Part shown: positions 1-4,120 of the stretch, piece by piece
Position numbering within the stretch: the first letter of the stretch is position 1
Layout: each line of letters begins with the position of its first letter
Origin: Clostridia bacterium
Lineage (GTDB): Bacteria > Bacillota > Clostridia > Christensenellales > CALWSW01
Direction: 5' to 3'
NCBI GenBank assembly: GCA_019421925.1
Contig: JAHZEH010000153.1
Coordinates: forward strand, 1-5,179
DNA: 5,179 nt
Program-made: the position numbers and the translations under genes
Notes under the pieces: generated by a model
The model's input: the letters and a program-made list of their open reading frames with translations, nothing else
Told to the model about the DNA's origin: nothing
Database searches by the model: none

Positions 1-137
1 TGGAGAGGCGGCTGGTCCAGACGGGAAGCGGGGATACGGAGACGGCAAAGGCGGGGGACCGGGCCCTTCGGGAGCGTATCGCCCTGTACCGGCAGGCGGC
101 GCTGGAGATCGAGAGAACAGAAGGGGAGAGAAGTTGA
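1..137 (+). CDS. 3' end of a gene upstream of nif3, probably tRNA (adenine22-N1)-methyltransferase TrmK
   Basis: The reading frame starting at base 3 is open from the left edge to a TGA at 135-137, giving about 44 C-terminal residues. They are charged and helix-prone (for example ALRERIALYRQAALEIERT), with no catalytic motif in view. TrmK-family methyltransferases end in a charged helical tail, and in Firmicutes trmK commonly sits directly before the NIF3-family gene, as in the yqfN-yqfO pair of Bacillus subtilis. The identification therefore rests on position and tail character, not on the SAM-binding domain, which lies outside the window. The stop codon overlaps the TTG start of the next gene (TTGA), so the two are probably translationally coupled. 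It could be another protein with a charged C-terminal tail. Confidence 0.6.
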   Translation, partial: ERRLVQTGSGDTETAKAGDRALRERIALYRQAALEIERTEGERS

Positions 138-925
138 AGCGGCAGGACTTTTTAGATTATATGGAAGAAATGGCCCCGGCCTCTCTGGCGGAGAGCTGGG
201 ACAACGTGGGGATGCTCGTTGACTGCGGCGCGGGGGAGTTCCATCGGGTCCTCATAGCGCTGGAGATATCCGAGCCCGTTGTGGAGGAGGCGCTGGAGTG
301 GGGTGCTGACCTCATCCTGACTCATCATCCCGTGATGCTCCGCCCCATCCAGCGGCTGGACGGCGGGAATGCTGAGAGCCGCTGCCTGCTGAAGATGATC
401 CGGCACGGCGTCTCCCATTTTGCCGCCCACACCAATCTGGACTGCGCCCGCCGGGGCACCAATGCCTACCTGGCCAGGGGGCTGGGACTACTGGACGCCG
501 TTCCTCTGGAGGCGAAGGAGGGGGAGGCAGGCATGGGCCGGGTGGGTGACCTGCCCCTGCCCTGTACGGCCCGGGAGCTGTGCGGGAGAGTCAAGGAGCT
601 GCTGGGGATCCCGGCCATGCGGATGGCGGGGGACGGAGAGCGCCGGATTACCCGCCTCGCCGTATGCAGCGGCAGCGGCGCAGACTTTGCCGCCAGAGCG
701 GCGGAGATGGGGGCCCAGGCCCTGTTGACGGGGGACTTAAAGCACCACGTTGCGGCGGAGGCAGTGGGGATGGGCATGGTTATTTTGGACGCAGGGCACT
801 TCGAAACCGAGCGGCCCATTGTATATTGGCTAATTGAAGGTTTACAAGAACATTTTGATGGGGTACAATGTAATACGGCGTTCCGCGTCTCCAGCGCGGA
901 GCGCCCCGCAATCGTCATTGTTTGA
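134..925 (+). CDS. NIF3/DUF34 family dinuclear metal-centre protein (YbgI/YqfO-like; often named GTP cyclohydrolase 1 type 2 homolog)
   Basis: This 263-residue cytoplasmic protein carries the full NIF3 signature. SWDNVGM is at residues 21-27, THHP with paired His64-His65 at 63-66, HTNLD with His99 and Asp103 at 99-103, and a C-terminal GHFETE with His222 and Glu226. By comparison with E. coli YbgI, residues 64, 65, 103, 222 and 226 should bind the two metal ions. The family is universal, but its reaction is not settled; the cyclohydrolase label in databases is weakly supported, so I do not assert it. The protein is the short form: it lacks the roughly 100-residue PII-like insert of Bacillus YqfO. 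The TTG start at 134 is chosen because GGGGAG (123-128) lies 5 bases upstream, the start overlaps the previous stop, and the N-terminus matches the family. Its 3' end also contains a promoter for the next genes. Confidence 0.95.
   Translation: MKRQDFLDYMEEMAPASLAESWDNVGMLVDCGAGEFHRVLIALEISEPVVEEALEWGADLILTHHPVMLRPIQRLDGGNAESRCLLKMIRHGVSHFAAHTNLDCARRGTNAYLARGLGLLDAVPLEAKEGEAGMGRVGDLPLPCTARELCGRVKELLGIPAMRMAGDGERRITRLAVCSGSGADFAARAAEMGAQALLTGDLKHHVAAEAVGMGMVILDAGHFETERPIVYWLIEGLQEHFDGVQCNTAFRVSSAERPAIVIV
841..869 (+). promoter_or_regulatory. Sigma-A-type promoter inside the 3' end of the NIF3 gene
   Basis: TTTACA (841-846) and TACAAT (864-869) each match five of six consensus bases and are separated by the ideal 17 bp. 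The surrounding 60 bp are clearly more AT-rich than the rest of this GC-rich gene. Transcription would start near 876, about 98 bases before the zinc-ribbon start codon, and could also supply rnpB. This is a prediction from sequence only. Confidence 0.65.
877..905 (+). promoter_or_regulatory. 11-bp hairpin at the predicted 5' end of the zinc-ribbon/rnpB transcript
   Basis: Bases 877-887 (GGCGTTCCGCG) pair with 895-905 (CGCGGAGCGCC), giving eleven consecutive pairs with one G-U and a 7-base loop (TCTCCAG). It begins within a base or two of the transcript start predicted from the 841-869 promoter. No T-run follows, so it is not a typical intrinsic terminator. A 5' hairpin that stabilises the RNA is possible. 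It overlaps the last codons of the NIF3 gene, so part of it is constrained by coding. Confidence 0.5.
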
Positions 926-973
926 CCCGCTCCCCAGGGGGCATCGGTCTTGTATCCATAGAAAAGGCAGGGA

Positions 974-1693
974 TTGGATTTGAGTAATTTGGAAACCCTT
1001 TGGAAATTTCAGGAAGCAGATGTGGAATGCGATAAATTCGAGGCGGGTTTGCGCAATTCGGCCACCTATAAGCGCCTGAGCAAGCTGCGCTCCTATTTGG
1101 AGGATCAAAAACGCATCCTCCAGAAGATGAACGCCGCCGTTGAGGTGCGCCGCCAGACCATAGCCTCCACCTCCGAGCGCTTCGATCTCTATGAGAAGCG
1201 CTATCAGGAGGGCATGGCAAAATATGAGAACATCGACAAGGAGAATCTGGAGGAGATCTCGCGCTACCGCAAGTATTTTGACCAGCTTGCCGCGCGCGTC
1301 GCCCAGGAGCGCAAGGATTTCGCCCAGATCGTGCATGTCCTCGAAAAGGAGGAGGTGCAGCTTGCGGAGATGCGTATCACGATTGCCCGCGCCCGCAAGG
1401 AGTACGATGAGGTGAAGGCCAAATACGAGGAGGAGAGGTCTGCCGCCCAGGGCCAGCTCGACGAGCTCAGGGCTGTTGCGCAGAAAGCCTCCGAGACTGT
1501 GGAGCCCCCACTGCTGGAGGCGTACAGACGGGTCAAGCGCAACCACTCCGTTCCCGTTGCCCTCGTCAACGGGAACAAATGCGGGGGCTGCAACATGGAG
1601 CTGCCCGCCGTTGTGGCGCGCAGGCTCAAGGAACAGGATATCGTGGAGTGCGACAACTGCGGGCGTATCCTCTATTTGCAGGATAACGCCTGA
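974..1693 (+). CDS. Coiled-coil C4-type zinc-ribbon protein (COG1579, zf-RING_7/DUF164 family)
   Basis: This 239-residue protein has two parts. Residues 1 to about 180 are almost entirely charged heptad-like helix (many E/K/R/A/L), expected to form an antiparallel coiled coil. The C-terminus is a zinc ribbon with ligands Cys203-x2-Cys206 (CGGC) and Cys226-x2-Cys229 (CDNCGRILY). The layout matches COG1579, whose best-studied member, Helicobacter HP0958, binds nucleic acid and acts in flagellar gene expression; a general function for the family is not established, and RNA or nucleic-acid binding here is inference. The start is the TTG at 974, with the purine-rich AAGGCAGGGA (964-973) immediately upstream; a second TTG at 980 is possible but less well spaced. 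Linkage to a NIF3 gene on one side and rnpB on the other recurs in diverse bacteria. It is probably read from the promoter at 841-869. Confidence 0.9.
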   Translation: MDLSNLETLWKFQEADVECDKFEAGLRNSATYKRLSKLRSYLEDQKRILQKMNAAVEVRRQTIASTSERFDLYEKRYQEGMAKYENIDKENLEEISRYRKYFDQLAARVAQERKDFAQIVHVLEKEEVQLAEMRITIARARKEYDEVKAKYEEERSAAQGQLDELRAVAQKASETVEPPLLEAYRRVKRNHSVPVALVNGNKCGGCNMELPAVVARRLKEQDIVECDNCGRILYLQDNA

Positions 1694-1710
1694 ATCAAGT
1701 TTCTTTTGTC

Positions 1711-2063
1711 AAAATGCGAGTAAGCCAGATGGTCGCGTCCGGGAGACCGGATGAGGAAAGTCCGAGCACCGCAGGGCAGGGTGCCGGGTAATACCCGGTG
1801 GAGGCGACTCCAAGGAAAGTGCAACAGAGAGATACCGCGAAGCGCCGCAAGGCGCCGCAAGGGTGGAAAGGCGAGGTAAGAGCTCACCAGCGGCCTGGCG
1901 ACTTGTCCGCTATGTAAACCCCACCTGGTGCAAGATTGAAATGAGGGCATTTAATGGCTGCCCGCCACGCCCTTTGTAATCGCATGAGCCGTCTGGCAAC
2001 AGCCGGCCTAGATAGATGACCGTCCAACACAGAACTCGGCTTATAGACTTATCTCGCATTTCC
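1711..2063 (+). ncRNA. rnpB: RNase P RNA, bacterial type A (catalytic subunit for tRNA 5' maturation)
   Basis: The conserved core is clear: GAGGAAAGTCC (1753-1763), the ACAGAGA segment (1824-1830), GAGGTAAGAGCTCACC (1873-1888) and ACAGAACTCGGCTTATAGAC (2029-2048). P1 closes the molecule: AAATGCGAG (1712-1720) pairs with CTCGCATTT (2053-2061), and TAAG (1721-1724) with CTTA (2048-2051). Other helices I can draw are P3 (1737-1752, GAGA loop), P8 (1784-1798), P9 (1800-1811, GCGA loop), P11 (CCGC 1835-1838 with GCGG 1890-1893), P12 (1842-1855, GCAA loop), P15 (1934-1937 with 1978-1981), P16 (1943-1948 with 1969-1974), P17 (1955-1967) and P18 (about 1988-2007, GCAA loop). P6, GGGC 1774-1777 with GCCC 1960-1963 in L17, marks type A. 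P13/P14 are hard to place, and L15 has UGU instead of GGU. Exact ends are estimated from P1. Confidence 0.97.
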
Positions 2064-2094
2064 GCCGCGTGCTGACCAAGCGCGCGGCCTTTTT
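2064..2094 (+). terminator. Intrinsic terminator of rnpB
   Basis: GCCGCGTGCT (2064-2073) pairs with AGCGCGCGGC (2079-2088) across a 5-base loop, ten pairs with one G-U, followed by C and five Ts (2090-2094). It abuts the 3' strand of P1, so the precursor needs only short 3' trimming. Confidence 0.9.
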
Positions 2095-2095
2095 G

Positions 2096-2140
2096 TTATA
2101 ATAAAATAAAGAGGGCCCGCCGCAGTTTATGCGGCGGGCC
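2096..2140 (-). terminator. Intrinsic terminator of apbE (minus strand)
   Basis: Bases 2114-2124 pair with 2130-2140 (GGCCCGCCGCA and its complement), an 11-bp perfect stem with a 5-base loop. Read on the minus strand it is followed by a T-rich tail (CTCTTTATTTTATTATAAC, 2113 down to 2095). It lies 21 bases beyond the apbE stop codon. On the plus strand the flank is GC-rich, so it should act mainly on apbE transcripts. Confidence 0.85.
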
Positions 2141-2161
2141 GGGTCCCTGGAATTACGCTGT

Positions 2162-3220
2162 TTAGTTGGCGGCGCTCTTGGCGAGGGTCAGGGGGATCCC
2201 CTGCCCATCGGGGTCGTTCTCGGGGATATAGATGCCCGAGGTGTAGGAGACACGCTCATATTCGTCCACAAAGATGGCCTCCACGCCCTCCAGGCTTTCG
2301 ATGAGCGCCTTGCCCTCGTTGATTCCGAGCACATAGCAGGAGGTGGAGAGGGCGTCGCCGTCGATGGAGTGGTCGGAGATGATGGTGACGGAGGTCAGCT
2401 CGTTGCGCACGGACATGCCCGTCTTGGGGTCGATGATATGGTGATAGAATTCATCCCCGATCTGGAAATACCGCTCATAGATGCCGGAGGTGACGACGGA
2501 CTTGTTCTCCACTTTGACGGCGGCTACGGGGCTCTGACTGCGGCCGAAGGGGTCCTGGATGCCCACGCTCCAGCTGGAACCGCTCTTGGAACCCAGGGCG
2601 TAGACATTGCCGCCCAGGTTGATGATGGCGGAGGTTACGTTGTTCTTTTTCAGGTACTCCGCCAGCTTGTCGGCGATATAACCCTTGGCGATGCCGCCCA
2701 GGTCGAGCTGCATATTGGGGTCGGCCAGAGTGACCGTATTTCCCTCCAGCTTGACCTTACGGTAGTCGACCAGAGATACGGCCTGGGCGAGGGCCCCGGC
2801 GTCGGGCACCTGGGGATTTTCGGCCTTGAAGTTCCATAGGGCGCTCACCGGCCCGATGGAGATGTCAAACGCGCCGCCGGAGATCTCCCCGTAGTACAGG
2901 CCGGACCGAATGACTGCCGCCGTCTCGTCAGATATGGCGACGGGCTGGCCGGCAGCGTGGTTGATGTTCCAGACATCGCTGCCCTCGACCGTTTTGCTCA
3001 GAAGATTTTCATATTTGGCGATCAGGTCGACGCAGCCGTCCAGGACAGATTCGCTCTGGCCATCGTAGAGAGTGATGGAGATGACGGTGTCCAGGTAGTT
3101 CAAAGCGGTTCTGCTCAGGGGGGTATTGACCTGAGGGGCCGGTTCCGCCTGGCCCCCGCAGGCGGTGAAGCTTACGGCGAGAAGAACCGACAGTAGAATT
3201 GCGATCAGTTTTTGTTTCAT
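2162..3220 (-). CDS. apbE: FAD:protein FMN transferase, ApbE family lipoprotein
   Basis: ApbE enzymes use FAD to attach FMN covalently, by a phosphoester bond, to Thr/Ser of partner proteins such as Rnf/Nqr subunits or surface electron-transfer proteins. This 352-residue protein begins with a lipoprotein signal: two lysines, a hydrophobic stretch (5-18) and FTAC, with lipid-anchored Cys21, so it should sit on the outer face of the membrane. Family motifs follow: YLDTVISITLYD (42-53), SGGAFDISIGPVSALW (114-129), DLGGIAKGYIADK (173-185), INLGGN (200-205), HHIIDPKTG (260-268) and GDALSTS (288-294), with Asp289 and Thr293 expected to hold Mg2+. The start at 3220 is preferred over an in-frame upstream start at 3280, because AAAGGTGG stands just before it and only this start puts the signal peptide at the N-terminus. 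It is transcribed divergently from the Gx membrane protein; its flavinylation target is not in view. Confidence 0.95.
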   Translation of the reverse strand: MKQKLIAILLSVLLAVSFTACGGQAEPAPQVNTPLSRTALNYLDTVISITLYDGQSESVLDGCVDLIAKYENLLSKTVEGSDVWNINHAAGQPVAISDETAAVIRSGLYYGEISGGAFDISIGPVSALWNFKAENPQVPDAGALAQAVSLVDYRKVKLEGNTVTLADPNMQLDLGGIAKGYIADKLAEYLKKNNVTSAIINLGGNVYALGSKSGSSWSVGIQDPFGRSQSPVAAVKVENKSVVTSGIYERYFQIGDEFYHHIIDPKTGMSVRNELTSVTIISDHSIDGDALSTSCYVLGINEGKALIESLEGVEAIFVDEYERVSYTSGIYIPENDPDGQGIPLTLAKSAAN

Positions 3221-3256
3221 TTGGTATCCACCTTTTTTGTTTTCATGAATCACCAC

Positions 3257-3285
3257 ACTATACTTTGAACCATTGGGCAAATAAA
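3257..3285 (-). promoter_or_regulatory. Likely apbE promoter (minus strand)
   Basis: On the minus strand TATAGT (3262-3257) is a good -10 box. The hexamer 17 bp upstream, TTTATT (3285-3280), is a weak -35 match. Transcription would start near 3250, leaving a leader of about 30 bases before the apbE ATG, which fits the Shine-Dalgarno position. One arm of the long inverted repeat (3270-3278) falls in the spacer. Confidence 0.45.
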
Positions 3286-3373
3286 ATCAAGAAAAACTTG
3301 AAGGAAACCATACAAAGTTTTTAAATTTGCGCTATAATAAAAGAACTGTATTTGACGCTTTTGCGCCCAATGG
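3270..3373. repeat. Widely spaced 9-bp inverted repeat spanning the divergent promoters
   Basis: CCATTGGGC at 3270-3278 is the exact reverse complement of GCCCAATGG at 3365-3373, with 86 bp between the arms. The left arm lies in the spacer of the predicted apbE promoter and the right arm in the leader of the opposite gene. The placement suggests paired operator half-sites, but a 9-bp match in a 180-bp region can arise by chance a few percent of the time. Confidence 0.35.
3311..3338 (+). promoter_or_regulatory. Likely promoter of the Gx-family membrane protein gene
   Basis: A perfect -10 box TATAAT lies at 3333-3338 in a strongly A/T-rich stretch. The best -35 at normal spacing (TACAAA, 3311-3316, 16 bp) matches only three bases, so the A/T-rich tract or an activator may compensate. 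The predicted start near 3345 leaves a leader of about 60 bases. Confidence 0.5.
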
Positions 3374-3380
3374 AGCGCAA
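3361..3380 (+). promoter_or_regulatory. Small leader hairpin before the Gx-family gene
   Basis: TTGCGC (3361-3366) pairs with GCGCAA (3375-3380) around an 8-base loop, ending 10 bases before the Shine-Dalgarno GGGAGG (3391-3396). It could be an RNA hairpin or a DNA operator; it has no T-tract. It overlaps the right arm of the long inverted repeat. Confidence 0.3.
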
Positions 3381-3403
3381 TTGCCCGCTTGGGAGGAAAT
3401 AGT

Positions 3404-3958
3404 TTGCAGCATACCCGCTTTACCGCCAAAAAAGTTGCCTATATGGCGCTTCTGACTTCCATGGCGCTCATTTTGGGCTATATTGAGAAGCTGATTCCCA
3501 TCACCGAGGCCATTCCCGGCATCAAACTGGGCCTGTCCAACGTGGTGATACTCTTTGGCCTCTATATGCTGGGGGCAGGGGACGCCTTTGTGCTCATGGT
3601 GCTCAAGGTCGTGCTCTCCGGCCTGCTCTTCGGCAGCCCCTCAGTGATGATGTACAGTTTCGGCGGGGGACTGCTGAGCTGGATTGTCATGACGCTGCTC
3701 AGCCGTATCAAGGGCATAAGCATCATCGGCGTCAGCGCCGCCGGCGCGGTGGCCCATAACGTCGGGCAGATCATTGTGGCCATTCTGGTGGTTAAAACCT
3801 GGGGCCTCATCTATTCGTTGCTCCCCTGGCTCATGCTGGCTGCTGTCATAACGGGTCTGCTGACGGGGATCGTGGCGCGGATGGTAATTGCGGCGCTGGA
3901 GAAAAGCGGGGCGCTCAAGGGGCTCCGCCGGGAGAAGAGCCCCAAAGCGGGTGAATAA
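3404..3958 (+). CDS. Gx transporter family membrane protein (Pfam 'heptaprenyl diphosphate synthase component I', Hpre_diP_synt_I)
   Basis: This 184-residue integral membrane protein has about six hydrophobic helices (near 10-28, 36-56, 58-77, 80-99, 105-130 and 135-160), a positively charged cytoplasmic C-terminal tail, and the family-like segments PGIKLGLSN (38-46) and AAGAVAHNVGQ (112-122). The fold resembles small substrate-binding (S) components of ECF-type importers. The database name 'heptaprenyl diphosphate synthase component I' comes from old annotation; no prenyltransferase motif such as DDxxD is present, so I do not assign that activity. In many Clostridia this family lies near apbE and a NusG-domain-II gene, suggesting a role with flavin or quinone electron-transfer parts; here apbE is divergent and the NusG-like gene is absent from the window. 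The start is the TTG at 3404, because GGAGG (3392-3396) stands 7 bases before it; an in-frame TTG at 3389 would put that ribosome site inside the gene. Confidence 0.88.
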   Translation: MQHTRFTAKKVAYMALLTSMALILGYIEKLIPITEAIPGIKLGLSNVVILFGLYMLGAGDAFVLMVLKVVLSGLLFGSPSVMMYSFGGGLLSWIVMTLLSRIKGISIIGVSAAGAVAHNVGQIIVAILVVKTWGLIYSLLPWLMLAAVITGLLTGIVARMVIAALEKSGALKGLRREKSPKAGE

Positions 3959-3982
3959 ATGTTGCTTGGCACAGAACAATTC

Positions 3983-4012
3983 TTGCAGGGCGGTACAGGC
4001 CTGTGATATAAT
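3983..4012 (+). promoter_or_regulatory. Strong extended -10 promoter for tig, with a palindrome in the spacer
   Basis: TTGCAG (3983-3988) and TATAAT (4007-4012) are 18 bp apart, and the -10 is preceded by TGA, giving the extended TGnTATAAT form. The predicted start near 4019 leaves a leader of about 100 bases before the trigger factor ATG. The spacer contains the perfect 10-bp palindrome ACAGGCCTGT (3995-4004). A second weaker extended -10 (TGG CATAAT, 4077-4085) lies nearer the gene but lacks a well-spaced -35. No clear terminator separates the preceding gene, so some readthrough into tig is possible. Confidence 0.75.
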
Positions 4013-4120
4013 ACCCTGAATGGGTTTTCAAATCGTACCTGGAGACCATTGCCTTGTGAAATTTGCGCGTGAGCGCTGGCATAATCTTTGAAAAAACAAC
4101 ACTTTGGAGGAAAAACAACC

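Noticed and set aside
926..973. Possible terminator (CCCC-AG-GGGG) between the NIF3 and zinc-ribbon genes
   Set aside because: The loop would be only two bases and no T-tract follows, so it cannot act as an intrinsic terminator.
842..1546. 234-codon minus-strand open frame opposite the NIF3 and zinc-ribbon genes
   Set aside because: The leucine-rich translation mirrors the coiled-coil codons on the other strand; the plus-strand gene has real zinc-ribbon motifs and a plausible start.
1842..1860. Direct repeat GCGCCGCAAG / GCGCCGCAAG
   Set aside because: The duplication lies in P12 and its flank and is explained by the short GCAA-capped P12 helix of RNase P RNA rather than by a separate repeat element.
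1870..1888. C-A mismatch in the stem GGCGAG/CTCACC
   Set aside because: A single non-canonical pair in this helix is within normal variation of RNase P RNAs and does not suggest a defective gene.
1672..1950. Small open frames on both strands across the RNase P RNA
   Set aside because: The segment is explained by the rnpB secondary structure and conserved RNA motifs; overlapping frames are incidental.
2097..2102. TATAAT on the plus strand between the two terminators
   Set aside because: No -35 lies at suitable distance, it sits in the shared U-tract, and no gene follows on that strand.
2129..2839. 236-codon plus-strand open frame opposite apbE
   Set aside because: It starts inside the apbE terminator hairpin and runs antisense to conserved ApbE motifs, with no domain of its own.
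3221..3280. Extended apbE start at 3280 giving 20 extra N-terminal residues
   Set aside because: It would bury the lipoprotein signal peptide inside the protein and ignore the good ribosome site just before 3220; the stretch also contains the predicted promoter.
4065..4076. GCGC-GTGA-GCGC mini-hairpin in the tig leader
   Set aside because: Only four base pairs in a GC-rich genome, with no conserved motif around it, which is too weak to call a regulatory element.
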